DNA of 64,000 bases from UBA5704 sp036380715 (GTDB taxonomy: Bacteria; Acidobacteriota; Thermoanaerobaculia; Multivoradales; UBA5704). Positions 33,649-42,875 of the stretch are shown here, one piece after another. The position numbers were made by a program, and so were the translations under genes. The stretch covers positions 29,804 to 93,803 of the forward strand of contig DASVEF010000299.1 of the NCBI GenBank assembly GCA_036380715.1. Reading direction: 5' to 3'. The notes below the pieces were generated by a model, which ran no database searches, was not told the DNA's origin, and saw nothing but the letters and a program-made list of their open reading frames with translations. How positions within the stretch are numbered: the first letter of the stretch is position 1; each line of letters opens with the position of its first letter.

Positions 33649-36083
33649 TACCAAGCCGGCTCCCCTGCCCGTTTCGGCGCCCAGGCGAGAGTGAGGAAGC
33701 GGATCTCGACGTCCTTGCGGCGGGGCTTGAGGGCCAGAGTCTCCAGCTCCTCCTTCTCGGGGTCCAGGCGCTCCTCCAGCCGGTCGATCTCGGCCTGCAG
33801 CTCGGCGTCGAGGTCCGCCAGCCGCTTCTTCAGGGTCTCCAGGTTCTCCTCGGCGCGCGACACGTCCTGCCGCTCCTGGTAGGTCCGGCCGACGCCGCGC
33901 ATGGCGCTGGTCGCGCGCCCGAGGTTCGCCGCGCTGAAGGTCTTGCGGCCGAAGAGGGCGCCGAGGACCGTCGTGCCCGCGGTCATGACCGTGCTCCAGG
34001 TCTGGTGCCGTGCCTGCTCCTCCTGCTTCTGGCGGTTGTGCTCGGCGCGGCGCATCCGCTCCTCGATCTGGGCCACCTTGGGGCCGTGCTTCTTGCGCAG
34101 CGCCTCGACCTGCTCGTCGCGCCGCTGGCGCGCGAGGTCGCCGAGGCGGATGCGGAAGTCGCGCTCGGTCTCCCCCGGCTGTGACAGCTCGCCGAAGCCC
34201 GGGCTGCGGAAGACCTCGCAGCGCCGGGTGCGAAAGAGGCACTCCTCGAGCTGCCGGCGCCAGCCGTCGTAGCTCCTGGCGCGCACCGCCTCGTCGGGCA
34301 GGGAGGCGAAGCGGGCTCCGGCGACCGGCTCGCTCTCCAGGTCCTCCCGGGCGGCGTCCACGGCCTCGGCCGCGTACCAGTCCACCTCCTCCCCGCCCAG
34401 CGGCGCGAGCAGGGACACCTCCTCCGCGTGGTCGATCCCCTTCTTCTCCTCCACGTAGTGGACCGTCGCGGCGGCGAACAGGGACGGCTCATAGACGATC
34501 TCGTCCGGCCGGGTCCGCACGGCGAGGAAGCGCTGGGAGACCTCCGGCGGCAGCACGGGCGCCGCTCCCGCCAGGTCCGTGGCGCCGGACGCGGAGGGAG
34601 CCGCGGCGGGGACCGCAGGCGACGGCGCGGCCGCGGCCTGCCCCGGCGCTCCCGATGAGGACCTCTGGCCACCCATCAGCCGCTTGATCTCGGGACGGGT
34701 GAGCGGGCCGCGCAGGTAGGACATCACCCAGCGGGTCTGGAAGACGACCGGCGCGTCCTCGTGCACGTTGTGCAGCAGGAAGACCCGGTTGCCGAGCCCT
34801 GCCAGGACCTGCTCCATGCGCGCGCGGTCGAACGACCCGCCCGCGGCGGCCCCTTCCAGCCCGTCCATCAGCCGCTGCTTGTCGCGCTCGGTCTGCAGGC
34901 GCCCGAGGAACCAGGTGCCCACGTTGCTCAGCCCCTTATAGTCGAGATCCACCGGGTTCTGGGTGGCGAGCACCAGCCCCAGGCCGAAGGCGCGCGCCTG
35001 TTTGAGCAGGGTGAGGAGCGGACGCTTCGACGGCGGCTCCGCGACCGGCGGCATGTAGCCGAACACCTCGTCCATGCAGAGGATCGCCCGCAGGCTGCTC
35101 GTGCCCGGCTTGCCCCGCATCCAGCCGAGCGTCTGGTTGAGCAGCAGGGAGACGAAAAACATCCGCTCGCGGTCCGAGAGGTGGGCGATGGACAGCACGG
35201 CCACGCGCGGCTTGCCGGACGCGGTGTAGAGCAGCCGGTCGACGTCGAGCGGCTCGCCCTGGAGCCACGCCGCGAAGCCCGGCGAGCCGAGCAGGCTGTT
35301 CAGCGCCATGGCCAGCTCGAAGCGCTCCTTGGCGGGATAGAAGGACTCCAGGTCCAGCACCCCGACCCGCTCGACCGGCGGCTTCTGGATCTGCTGGATC
35401 AGGCCGCCGAGGTCGAGGCTCTTCCCCGCCCGCCACGACGCGTCGAGGATGTTCGACAGGAGGATGTGCTCGCGCCCGCGCATGGGGTCCGAGTCGACGC
35501 CGAGGAGCGACAGCAGGCTGGAGACCAGGGTCTGCACCCGCTCGCGTATCAGGTCGCCGTCGGCGAGCGCCTCGGGAGAGGGCGCCGCCAGGGACGACAG
35601 GATGGAGATCGGCAGCCCCGCTTCGCTGCCCGGCGTGTAGACCACGAAATCGGCGGCCTCGCGCAGGCGCGCGATGCGCTCGCCGCTCTGCCCCCAGCGC
35701 TCCAGCCCGCCGCGCCAGGTGTCGGCCTCCTTGGCGGCGAACGCCTCGGGCGTGAGCCCGGCGCGGGCCGCGGCGTCGGGGTCGACCCAGGGAGCGAAAT
35801 CCGCGGGCGCCAGACCCGGGAAGGTGAGCAGCAGATTCGCCAGGTCCCCTTTGGGATCGATCACCAGCGCCGGGATCTTGTCGATGGCCGCCTCTTCGAG
35901 CAGCGCGATCAGCAGGCCGGTCTTGCCGCTCCCGGTCATGCCCACGCAGACCGCGTGGGTCAGGAGGTCGCGGGAGTCGTAGAGAAGGGGCTCGGGAAGA
36001 GCCTCCCCGCGCGTGAGGTCGTAAGGGCGTCCGAGATAGAAGACGCCGAGCTTTTCGTAGGCCGAGGTGGTGTCGCTGTCCAT
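33648..36083 (-). CDS. HerA-like ATP-binding protein (DUF87/DUF853-type) with coiled coils
   Basis: 811 residues from the ATG at 36083. Walker A CVGMTGSGKTGLLIALLEEA near residue 50, then IPALVIDPKGDLANLLLTFPG; Walker B LRAILCMDEVFGYMPP; FGLGLVLATQNPVDLDYKGLSNVGTWFLGRLQTERD, the HerA/FtsK-like sensor region. After a Pro/Ala linker the C-terminus has two long coiled coils (RRDEQVEALRKKHGPKVAQIE... and ENLETLKKRLADLDAELQAEI...). These ATPases are proposed DNA translocases or membrane-linked motors. No NurA-type nuclease lies beside it. Stands alone between two repeat elements; function undetermined. Confidence 0.8.
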   Translation of the reverse strand: MDSDTTSAYEKLGVFYLGRPYDLTRGEALPEPLLYDSRDLLTHAVCVGMTGSGKTGLLIALLEEAAIDKIPALVIDPKGDLANLLLTFPGLAPADFAPWVDPDAAARAGLTPEAFAAKEADTWRGGLERWGQSGERIARLREAADFVVYTPGSEAGLPISILSSLAAPSPEALADGDLIRERVQTLVSSLLSLLGVDSDPMRGREHILLSNILDASWRAGKSLDLGGLIQQIQKPPVERVGVLDLESFYPAKERFELAMALNSLLGSPGFAAWLQGEPLDVDRLLYTASGKPRVAVLSIAHLSDRERMFFVSLLLNQTLGWMRGKPGTSSLRAILCMDEVFGYMPPVAEPPSKRPLLTLLKQARAFGLGLVLATQNPVDLDYKGLSNVGTWFLGRLQTERDKQRLMDGLEGAAAGGSFDRARMEQVLAGLGNRVFLLHNVHEDAPVVFQTRWVMSYLRGPLTRPEIKRLMGGQRSSSGAPGQAAAAPSPAVPAAAPSASGATDLAGAAPVLPPEVSQRFLAVRTRPDEIVYEPSLFAAATVHYVEEKKGIDHAEEVSLLAPLGGEEVDWYAAEAVDAAREDLESEPVAGARFASLPDEAVRARSYDGWRRQLEECLFRTRRCEVFRSPGFGELSQPGETERDFRIRLGDLARQRRDEQVEALRKKHGPKVAQIEERMRRAEHNRQKQEEQARHQTWSTVMTAGTTVLGALFGRKTFSAANLGRATSAMRGVGRTYQERQDVSRAEENLETLKKRLADLDAELQAEIDRLEERLDPEKEELETLALKPRRKDVEIRFLTLAWAPKRAGEPAW

Positions 36084-36126
36084 GGTTTCCGTCTCCAGGT
36101 ACGGAATCGTACAACGGCGGCCGGGG

Positions 36127-36282
36127 CCCCTCACCCCCCGGCCCCCTCTCCCATCCCCTCCCCCCAACCGGGAGAGGGGGAGAAAGACGGGATAAAAGCT
36201 CGGTAGATCGCCGTCTTTATAGGAGTTCCCCCTCTCCCGGAAGGATGGGAGGGGGTGGGAGAGGGGGCTAGGGGGTGAGGGG
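36127..36282. repeat. complete dispersed palindromic element (about 156 bp)
   Basis: Left arm CCCTCACCCCCCGGCCCC plus CTCTCCCA, internal CCGGGAGAGGGGGAG, centre with ATAAAAGCTCGGTAGATCGC, then CCCCCTCTCCCGG and right arm GGGAGAGGGGGCTAGG followed by GGGTGAGGGG. The arms are long inverted repeats. Separates the HerA-like gene from the M24 peptidase gene and provides the latter's last codons (WPLTP-stop). Confidence 0.85.
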
Positions 36283-37512
36283 CCAGGCCCGCGGATCGAG
36301 CTCGTACGGCAGCGGCGTCAGCGTCTCCAGCCCGTCCGCCGTCAAGTGGACCAGGTCCTCCAGCCGCACGCCGTAGCCGCCTTTCGGGTCGGGATCGTAG
36401 AGGCCGGGCTCCAGGGTGAAGACGTCTCCTTCGCGGAGCACCCCTTCCGCGCCGGAGGCCTTCTTGAAGATCGGCTGCTCGTGGAGGTCGAAGCCGACGC
36501 CGTGGCCGAGGTTGTGGACGTAGCCGCGGGTCGTGCCGGGCGAGGAGATCGGGGTGAGGTAGCCCTCGGCGGTGAGGAGCGCGCAGACGGACTCCTGGAG
36601 GTCCCAGCCCCGCGCTCCCGGAACGGCTCGCGAGCGCGCCCGCTCCAGCGCCTCGCGGACCGCGGCGTGGGCGCGGGCCAGAGCCGGCGAGGGCGATTGA
36701 CCTGGAAGGGGGACGCAGAAGGTGCGGGTACAGTCGGCGAAGAGGGCGCCGCGCGGGAAGACGTCTACGACCAGCGACTCGCCGGCGCGGAGGACCCGCT
36801 CCTGGGTGCCCGTCGAATGGGGCACGCCCCCCTCCTCGCCCGGCGCCACGAGGTTCCCCTTCGGCTGCTCCAGGCCGTGGCGGCCGAGGACCTGCGCCAC
36901 CTCGGCGCGCAGGCGCGCGATCCGCAGCGGCTCCCCTTCCAGCCAGAGCTCTCCAGAACGGACAGTGGCAGCAGCCAGCAGCCGGGCCACGGCGCGGAGG
37001 GCCTCGCAGGTCCCCTCGGCCGCGGCGCGGATGCCGGCCACCTCCCGGGGGGTCTTACGCTTGCGCACGGCGAGGAGCAGCGCGTTGCCCGGCACCCAGG
37101 TCCACCCCTGGCGGGCGAGACGGGAGCAGGCGGCCTGGATCACCCCGGCCTGCCCGTGACCGGCCAGGGCGACGCGCCCGGGGCGGACCCCCGAAGCTTC
37201 CAGGGCCTTGGCCGCCACCCAGGCCATCTGCTCCTCGGGCTCGATGGCCTCGCTGGACCGCCGGGCCAGGCCGAGCGCTTCCGGAGTGATCAGCTCGAGG
37301 CCGGTGGCCGCGGCCTCGTCGCGCTCCATGGGAGTGTGATAGGCGAGATGCGCAGATCCATCCCGGGGAGCCACGAGCTGGCACTCCCCGAGGTGGACGG
37401 AGCCGACGAACGCGGCGAGGTCGGGGTCCTGCGAGGACCGGGCGAGCACGAGCAGGGCTTCACAGCCCATCTCCGCGAGCCCGGCGGAGAGATCGGCGAG
37501 GCGGCCCGCCAT
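36268..37512 (-). CDS. M24 metallopeptidase (Xaa-Pro aminopeptidase type)
   Basis: 414 residues. Creatinase-like N-terminal half (about 1-155), then the pita-bread catalytic domain. Metal ligands: VVDVFPRGALFADCTRTF (two Asp), GHGVGFDLHEQP (His), FTLEPGLY (Glu), YGVRLEDLVHL (Glu); YVHNLGHG is typical of Xaa-Pro dipeptidases. No signal peptide. Removes N-terminal residues before proline or splits Xaa-Pro dipeptides. Starts seven bases after the thioredoxin stop, in the same direction, so a ribF-trxA-peptidase transcript is plausible. The C-terminus PLTP comes from the adjoining repeat. Confidence 0.88.
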   Translation of the reverse strand: MAGRLADLSAGLAEMGCEALLVLARSSQDPDLAAFVGSVHLGECQLVAPRDGSAHLAYHTPMERDEAAATGLELITPEALGLARRSSEAIEPEEQMAWVAAKALEASGVRPGRVALAGHGQAGVIQAACSRLARQGWTWVPGNALLLAVRKRKTPREVAGIRAAAEGTCEALRAVARLLAAATVRSGELWLEGEPLRIARLRAEVAQVLGRHGLEQPKGNLVAPGEEGGVPHSTGTQERVLRAGESLVVDVFPRGALFADCTRTFCVPLPGQSPSPALARAHAAVREALERARSRAVPGARGWDLQESVCALLTAEGYLTPISSPGTTRGYVHNLGHGVGFDLHEQPIFKKASGAEGVLREGDVFTLEPGLYDPDPKGGYGVRLEDLVHLTADGLETLTPLPYELDPRAWPLTP

Positions 37513-37519
37513 GCCGCCT

Positions 37520-37849
37520 TTACAGGTTCCGGTTGATGAAGTTCTCGAAGGCCGACTTGGGCATGGCGCCCATCATGCGGTCGGCCATCTGCCCGTTCTT
37601 GAACAGGATGAACGTGGGGATGCTCGACACCTGGAACTGATAGGCGATCTGCTGATTCTCGTCCACGTTCAGCTTGGCGATGCGCACTTTGCCGTCCATC
37701 TCGTCGGCGATCTGGTCGAGCAGCGGCGCCACCATGCGGCAGGGACCGCACCACGACGCCCAGAAATCCACGAGGACCGGCTTGTCCGACTTCAGAACCT
37801 CGCTCTCGAAGTTCTGGTCGCTGATCGTCAGAATCTTGTCGTTGGCCAT
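37520..37849 (-). CDS. trxA: thioredoxin
   Basis: 109 residues, the normal length. Active site FWASWCGPCRMVAP with Cys34 and Cys37; conserved cis-Pro in SSIPTFILFKNGQ and the FxxxVLKSDKPVLVDFWA strand. Cytoplasmic disulfide reductase. Lies between ribF and the M24 peptidase gene on the same strand with short gaps. Confidence 0.97.
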   Translation of the reverse strand: MANDKILTISDQNFESEVLKSDKPVLVDFWASWCGPCRMVAPLLDQIADEMDGKVRIAKLNVDENQQIAYQFQVSSIPTFILFKNGQMADRMMGAMPKSAFENFINRNL

Positions 37850-37897
37850 TGGTATCTCCCTCTCTGGCAGGACCGGCCGGTCCGCCTGTTCCGTGCT

Positions 37898-38866
37898 TTA
37901 CAACTCCGCGGAGGACCCATCTTGTTCCAACCGGCGCCGCGCGAAGTATTCGCGAGTGGTCTCAACATCCCGCGCGATCTGGGCAGACAGGTCCATGACC
38001 GTGGGGAAGATCCGCTCCTCGCGCAGCCGTTTGTGGAACGATAGCTCCACCCGTTGTCCATAGACGTTGGACTTGAAGTCCAGGATATGGCTCTCCACCA
38101 CCCGCTGATAATTCTCGTACACGGTCGGCCGCGTGCCGATGTTGGTCACGCAGTCGAAGGTCGCGGGATAGCTCGGGAAGAAGACCCGCCCCGCGTACAC
38201 CCCGTCGGCCGGCAGCAGCTTGTGGTCCGGGACCACGTTGATCGTCGGCCAGCCGAGGCGCTGCCCCATGCGGTCGCCGCGCGCGATCGGGCCGGAGATC
38301 GAATAGGGCCGGCCCAGCATGGCCGCGGCCTCCTCCACTTGGCCTTCGGACAGGAGGCGGCGGATGCGGGTGCTGGAGATCCGCTCGCCGCCGAGGAAGA
38401 CCTCCTCGACGCCGAAGGCCCGGAGCCCGAGCTCCCCTCCCATCTCCTGCAACAGATCCAGATTCCCTTCCCGCCCGTTGCCGAACACGAAAGTCGAGCC
38501 GACGTAGATCTCCTGGAGCCCCAGCCGGCCGTGCAGGAAGTCGCGCACGAACTGGCGCGCCGGCAGGCGCGCGAAGTCCGGGGTGAAGCGCAGGACCAGC
38601 AGCACGGAGACCCCCGTCTCCGCGAGCAGCTTCTCCTTCTGCGCCGGCGTGGTCAGGGGGACGGGCGCCTGCTCCGGGCGTAGCACCGCGAGCGGATGGG
38701 GATCGAAGGTCAGGACCACCGACGGGACCGACAGCTCCTCGGCCCGGCGCACCACGCGGTCGAGGATGGCCCGCTGGCCGCGATGGACGCCGTCGAAGTT
38801 GCCGATGGTGGCAACGCCGCCATGCGGCAGATCGGTGCTGTTGTAAGCGTCTTGGACGATGAGCAT
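37898..38866 (-). CDS. ribF: bifunctional riboflavin kinase / FAD synthetase
   Basis: 322 residues. N-terminal nucleotidyltransferase: ATIGNFDGVHRGQRAILDRVV, with GxFDGxHxGH-like motif (His replaced by Gln in the last position), VLTFDPHPLAVL, and GERISSTRIRRLLSEGQVEEAAAMLGRPY. C-terminal riboflavin kinase: GDRMGQRLGWPTINVVPDHKLLPADGVYAG and TNIGTRPTVYENYQRVVESHILDF. Converts riboflavin to FMN and FAD. Confidence 0.95.
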   Translation of the reverse strand: MLIVQDAYNSTDLPHGGVATIGNFDGVHRGQRAILDRVVRRAEELSVPSVVLTFDPHPLAVLRPEQAPVPLTTPAQKEKLLAETGVSVLLVLRFTPDFARLPARQFVRDFLHGRLGLQEIYVGSTFVFGNGREGNLDLLQEMGGELGLRAFGVEEVFLGGERISSTRIRRLLSEGQVEEAAAMLGRPYSISGPIARGDRMGQRLGWPTINVVPDHKLLPADGVYAGRVFFPSYPATFDCVTNIGTRPTVYENYQRVVESHILDFKSNVYGQRVELSFHKRLREERIFPTVMDLSAQIARDVETTREYFARRRLEQDGSSAEL

Positions 38867-38983
38867 GGACGAGGAGCAGGCCTAGAGGACGGGCGGGGCC
38901 GCGGCGGGGGAGTCTAGCAGATTGCCCCGGCCGGATGCGCCGGGCTCAGACGGTGTTTCGAAGTGGGGACGCGCTCCGCTGAG

Positions 38984-39107
38984 CCCTCACCCCCTGACCC
39001 CCTCTCCCGGAGGGAGAGGGGGAAAATGCATAGAAAACAGTAGTCTTCTGAGCTTTTTCCAGAGCTTTCACCCCTCTCCCTCCGGGAGAGGGGCCGGGGG
39101 TGAGGGC
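38984..39107. repeat. complete dispersed palindromic element (about 124 bp)
   Basis: CCCTCACCCCCTGACCCC then CTCTCCCGGAGGGAGAGGGGG, an AT-richer centre (AAAATGCATAGAAAACAG, later GAGCTTTTTCCAGAGC), then CCCCTCTCCCTCCGGGAGAG and GGGTGAGGG. Its centre is the reverse complement of that of the element at 42876-43003 with few differences. It overlaps the 3' end of rimO. Confidence 0.88.
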
Positions 39108-40435
39108 CCCACGATGTGGCCCACCAGGTCGTCGGCGTACGCTTCGGTGATCTCGACCTCGACGAGCGCGCCCGCCGGCGCGGAGCCGTTGTTGATCAGC
39201 AGCCGGCCGTCGATCTCCGGGGCCATGCCGTGATGCCGGCCCTGGAGCAGGTGCTCGGACTCCTCGCAGGTCCCCTCGACCAGCACCTGGAGCCGCTCCC
39301 CCACCAGCCGGCGCCGCCGCTCCAGGGCGATCGGCTTCTGCGCCTCCAGGAGCTGCCGCAGCCGGCGCCGCGCCACGTGCTTCGGCACCCGGTCCGGCAG
39401 CCCGGCCCCGGGCGTGTCCTCCTCGGGGCTGTAGGCGAAGCCGCCCAGGTGGTCCAGACGGGCCTCGCGCACGAACGCCAGCAGGTCCTGGAAATGCTCC
39501 TCGGTCTCGCCCGGGAAGCCGACGATGAACGTCGAGCGCAGGAAGACGTCGGGCGCCAGCTCCCGCGCCCGCTCCAGCAGCCGCAGGTAGCGTTTGGCGT
39601 CGCCGCCCCGCCGCATGGCCGACAGGATGTCGCCGTGGCTGTGCTGGAGCGGCATGTCGAGGTAGGAGCAGAAGCGCGGCTCCGTGCCCATCAGGCGCAG
39701 CAGGTCCTCGTCGAGGGTGGTCGGATAGGCGTAGAGGAAACGGATCCAGGGGATCGACGTCTCCGCCAGCAGCGCCTCGACGAGCCGCAGCAGGCCGTGG
39801 CGGCGCAGGCCGAGGTCCTCGCCGTAGCGGGTGGTGTCCTGGGCGATCAGGTTGAGCTCGGCGATGCCCGACTCTTCGAGCTGCTTCGCCTCCGCGACCA
39901 GGTCCTCGATCGTGCGGCTGCGGAACCGGCCGCGCCAGATCGGGATCGCGCAGAACGTGCACGGGTTGTTGCACCCTTCGGCGACCTTGAGATAGGCGTG
40001 GCCGCGGGTGGTGAGCAGGCGCGGCGCCGTGTGGTCGAAGACCATGTGAGACGGCGCCGGCAGCGGCGGCCCGCCGCCGAGCTGGACCACCTGGCCGATG
40101 TCGCGGAGCTGGTCGAGACCGACGAAGCCGTCGATCTCCGGGATCTCCCTGGCGAGCTGGTCGCCGAACCGGTTGACCATGCACCCGGCCACCAGGACCC
40201 GCTCGACGCCCTGCCCCTTGCGGCCGACGACCTCCAGGATGGTGTCGATCGACTCCTGCTGGGCCTCTTCGATGAAGGCGCAGGTGTTGACCACCACCGT
40301 GTCGGCGCTCTCCAGGTCGTTGACGACCTCGTAGCCGCGGCGCGCCAGCTCGCCGAGCATGATTTCGCTGTCGACGAGGTTTTTCGGGCAGCCGAGGCTG
40401 ATCATTCCGACACGCGGGCGCACGGGTTTCGTCAT
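39068..40435 (-). CDS. rimO: ribosomal protein S12 methylthiotransferase
   Basis: 455 residues. MTTase N-terminus RVGMISLGCPKNLVDSEIMLGEL with the first cluster Cys residues (also NTCAFI and GCMVNR); radical-SAM motif EGCNNPCTFCAIP with C155, C159, C162; SKGLGVxxxxLIAQDTTRYGEDLG as ELNLIAQDTTRYGEDLG; C-terminal TRAM-like region up to about 435. The LIAQDTTxYG motif separates RimO from MiaB. Methylthiolates an Asp of S12. The last residues (GPSPPAPLPEGEG) are read from the adjacent repeat and are not part of the family fold. Confidence 0.95.
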   Translation of the reverse strand: MTKPVRPRVGMISLGCPKNLVDSEIMLGELARRGYEVVNDLESADTVVVNTCAFIEEAQQESIDTILEVVGRKGQGVERVLVAGCMVNRFGDQLAREIPEIDGFVGLDQLRDIGQVVQLGGGPPLPAPSHMVFDHTAPRLLTTRGHAYLKVAEGCNNPCTFCAIPIWRGRFRSRTIEDLVAEAKQLEESGIAELNLIAQDTTRYGEDLGLRRHGLLRLVEALLAETSIPWIRFLYAYPTTLDEDLLRLMGTEPRFCSYLDMPLQHSHGDILSAMRRGGDAKRYLRLLERARELAPDVFLRSTFIVGFPGETEEHFQDLLAFVREARLDHLGGFAYSPEEDTPGAGLPDRVPKHVARRRLRQLLEAQKPIALERRRRLVGERLQVLVEGTCEESEHLLQGRHHGMAPEIDGRLLINNGSAPAGALVEVEITEAYADDLVGHIVGPSPPAPLPEGEG

Positions 40436-40522
40436 AGGCGGGAGAGTCTAACAGAGGGAGGAGACCGGAGAATTCCTGCGCCACCGTGGGGTCGTGCGCG
40501 GCTCACGAGCCGCCGTGCGCTC

Positions 40523-40772
40523 CCGCCGTCGGCTCGCACGCGGCTGCCGTGACCTCGTGGGCATCGCCGTCGGCTCGTGCGCTGCTGCCGTGGCCTCGTG
40601 GGTACCCGCCATCGGCTCGTGCGCCGCTGCCGTGACCTCGTGAGGACCCGCCGTCGGCTCGCGTGCGGCTGCCGTGCCTCGTGCGCGGCTGCCGTGACCT
40701 CGTGGGTACCCGCCGTCGATTCGTGCGCGGCTGCCGTGCCTCGTGCGCGATCGCCGCCTCCTCGTGGGTCGC
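40523..40772. repeat. 42-bp minisatellite, about five imperfect units
   Basis: Units of the form CGCCGTCGGCTCGTGCGC + GGCTGCCGTGACCTCGTGGGTACC recur every 42 bases from 40523, with one or two units carrying an internal partial duplication (GCTGCCGTGCCTCGTGCGCG). On the minus strand one frame reads GTHEVTAAAHEPTA per unit, but frame shifts break it, and no start or stop arrangement supports a gene. This fills most of the 439-base gap between rimO and the NicO-like gene. Confidence 0.7.
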
Positions 40773-40874
40773 TTCCGTCGACTCGGCGGCCGGCGCCGTG
40801 AGCTCGGCTGCGGCGCACGAGCTCGCGGCGGCGCCTCCCGAGAGTCTGCCGATGGCTCACCCCGCCAGGAGCGT

Positions 40875-41510
40875 CTACGACATCAGCCAGTAGCCGCCGA
40901 CGAGGATCGACGCCGCGGAGAACCCGTACAGGAGGGCCTGGTAGGCTCGGCTCCCCCGCACCGTGGTCAGACGGACCGCCAGGAGTCCCAGGGCGGACGA
41001 GAATGCCACCATCGCCGCGATCGAGCCGACGCCGAAGCCGGCGACGTAGGCGACGGAACCCTCCACGGAGGGGAGAGCCAGGGCCGGGAGCACGCCGAGG
41101 ATGTGGGAGCTGCCCGCCAGGCCGTGGAGGGTGCCGATCCACAGCGCCGCCAGGGAGGGCCTGCCCGGCAGATGGGAGTGGCCGGCCTCCCGGATCGAAG
41201 GGCAGCGCGCCAGCCAGGCCCTGCGCATCCCCCAGAGCCCCACGGCGATCAGCGCTGCGCCGACCATCCGCTCGCTCCAGGAGGAGATCCGGCCCACCGG
41301 CAGGAAGCCGCGCAGCGCCAGCGCCAGCAGCCCGACGCCCCAGACGCCCACGCTGTGCCCCATCCCCCAGAGCAGCCCCGTGCTCCACCCCCTCCGCCGC
41401 TCGTTCACCACCAGAGGCGCGACCGCCGACAGGTGGTCCGGCCCCGCCAGGGCATGGGTGAAACCCGCGAGCAGGCCCGCGAGGGCGGCGATCAGAACTT
41501 CGGCGCTCAT
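40875..41510 (-). CDS. NicO/UreH-like membrane transporter
   Basis: 211 residues, about six transmembrane helices. Two metal-type motifs: GFTHALAGPDHLSAVAPL in helix one and GTLHGLAGSSHILGVLPAL in the middle, like the HxxxxxDH and related motifs of nickel/cobalt exporters and UreH-type accessory proteins. It also has the short loop CPSIREAGHSHLPGRP with His residues. Probable transition-metal or related exporter of the inner membrane; substrate unknown, and no urease or hydrogenase gene is nearby. Divergent from the FadL-type gene. Confidence 0.7.
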   Translation of the reverse strand: MSAEVLIAALAGLLAGFTHALAGPDHLSAVAPLVVNERRRGWSTGLLWGMGHSVGVWGVGLLALALRGFLPVGRISSWSERMVGAALIAVGLWGMRRAWLARCPSIREAGHSHLPGRPSLAALWIGTLHGLAGSSHILGVLPALALPSVEGSVAYVAGFGVGSIAAMVAFSSALGLLAVRLTTVRGSRAYQALLYGFSAASILVGGYWLMS

Positions 41511-41536
41511 CGAGGGGGAACTTTACCATTCCTCCG

Positions 41537-41565
41537 TTGACACTCCTTCAGGGTTGGCCTAAGTT
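41537..41565 (+). promoter_or_regulatory. candidate sigma-70 promoter of the FadL-type gene
   Basis: Perfect -35 TTGACA at 41537-41542, 17-base spacer, weak -10 TAAGTT at 41560-41565; ATG at 41594 with GAGGAG eight bases upstream. Good geometry, poor -10. Confidence 0.5.
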
Positions 41566-41593
41566 TCAAGGCCAATCGATGAGAGGAGCTTCG

Positions 41594-42874
41594 ATGCCCA
41601 GACATGGACGTTTCGCCCTGGCTCTCGGACTTTGCGCGCTCGGCCTCCTGAGCGCCGCGCCGGCGCGGCCGGCCGGGTTCTCCGGTCCGCCTCCGGGGAT
41701 CAAGGCCATGGGCATGGCCGGAGCGTTCACCGCCCAGGCGAACGATCCGACGTCGGCCTACTTCAACCCGGGCGGCATGGCGCTGCTCAAGAAGGGCAAG
41801 CTCACGGCCGGAGCCACCGGGCTGGTCCTCAACGAGTCGCAGTACCAGGGGCTGTCGCCCGGCATCGGGGCCGGCACCACGGGCGAGCAGGAGCAGGGGG
41901 TGAGCTGGCCGGCCCACGCCTACTTCGTCCAGCCGCTCAGCCCCATGCTGAAGCTGGGGATCGGCGTCTCCTCTCCCTATGGTTTCAAGAACGAATGGAC
42001 GGGATCGACGGCCTTCCCCGGCCGGTTCATCAGCGAAGCGTCCGAGCTGCAGACCTACGACGCCAGCACGTCCATCGGCCTCGTGCTGACACAGAACCTC
42101 GGCCTCGGCGTTGGCGCGGTCTACCGCAGCTCCAAGCTCACCCACAGCCGCCATCTCGCCGGCACCGACCCCGACACCGGCCAGACGATCAGCATCGCCG
42201 ACATCAACGCGGAGACGGACTTCAACGACGGCTTCGGGTGGTACGCCGGGCTGCTGCACAGGATCGGCAAGAAGTTCGCCTGGGGGGTCACCTACCGCAG
42301 CCCCATCGAGATCGACTACACCGGGGCCGGTCGCCTGACCCTGATCCCCACCGGCAACGCCCAGCTCGACGAGCTGACCCGCGCCACCCTCCCCCTCGAC
42401 CAGGATCTGCCGATCGCGACGACGATCTCCTTCCCCGACACCGCAACCCTGGGGCTCGCCTATTTTCCCAGCGAGAAGTCGGCGATCGAGCTGGACGTCG
42501 AGCGCTTCGGCTGGAGCGAGCAGCAGGGGATCGCCGTGCTCTTCCCGATCAACCCGCCGTTCAGCCGCACGCTCCAGGGGGCGTACGAGGACGCCTTCGC
42601 CTACCGCCTCGGCATGCGCTTCGGGCTGGGCAAGGGGATCCAGGTGCGACTCGGCTACGCGTTCGAGGAGACGCCGCAGCCCGACGCCAGCGTCGGGCCG
42701 TTCCTCCCGGACGCCAACCGGAGCGTCTTCTCCCTGGGGATCGGCCGCGACTGGCTGGACATCGGCGTCCAGCTCGTGGCGCCGGAGAACCGCATCACCC
42801 GCACCAATGCGGACAACCTGAACGGAGCCTACTCGGGCAACTCCTGGATGCTCGGGATCTCGGTGACGAAGTAG
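41594..42874 (+). CDS. OmpP1/FadL/TodX-family outer-membrane protein
   Basis: 426 residues from the ATG at 41594. Signal peptide ALALGLCALGLLSAAPARPAG. The FadL signature follows: KAMGMAGAFTAQANDPTSAYFNPGGMALL, and later FNDGFGWYAGLLHRIGKKFAWGVTYRSPIEIDYTG, LGLAYFPSEKSAIELDVERFGW, YRLGMRFGLGKGIQVRLGYAFEETPQP, and a C-terminal strand. A 14-strand barrel transporting long-chain fatty acids or aromatic hydrophobic compounds. Substrate not predictable from sequence. The upstream ATGs at 41537 and 41579 overlap the promoter region and are rejected. Confidence 0.9.
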   Translation: MPRHGRFALALGLCALGLLSAAPARPAGFSGPPPGIKAMGMAGAFTAQANDPTSAYFNPGGMALLKKGKLTAGATGLVLNESQYQGLSPGIGAGTTGEQEQGVSWPAHAYFVQPLSPMLKLGIGVSSPYGFKNEWTGSTAFPGRFISEASELQTYDASTSIGLVLTQNLGLGVGAVYRSSKLTHSRHLAGTDPDTGQTISIADINAETDFNDGFGWYAGLLHRIGKKFAWGVTYRSPIEIDYTGAGRLTLIPTGNAQLDELTRATLPLDQDLPIATTISFPDTATLGLAYFPSEKSAIELDVERFGWSEQQGIAVLFPINPPFSRTLQGAYEDAFAYRLGMRFGLGKGIQVRLGYAFEETPQPDASVGPFLPDANRSVFSLGIGRDWLDIGVQLVAPENRITRTNADNLNGAYSGNSWMLGISVTK

Positions 42875-42875
42875 G

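Noticed and set aside
40523..40772. Possible CRISPR or coding repeat in the 42-bp array
   Set aside because: Units are contiguous and similar over their whole length, so there are no spacers; the 14-residue reading is broken by frame shifts.
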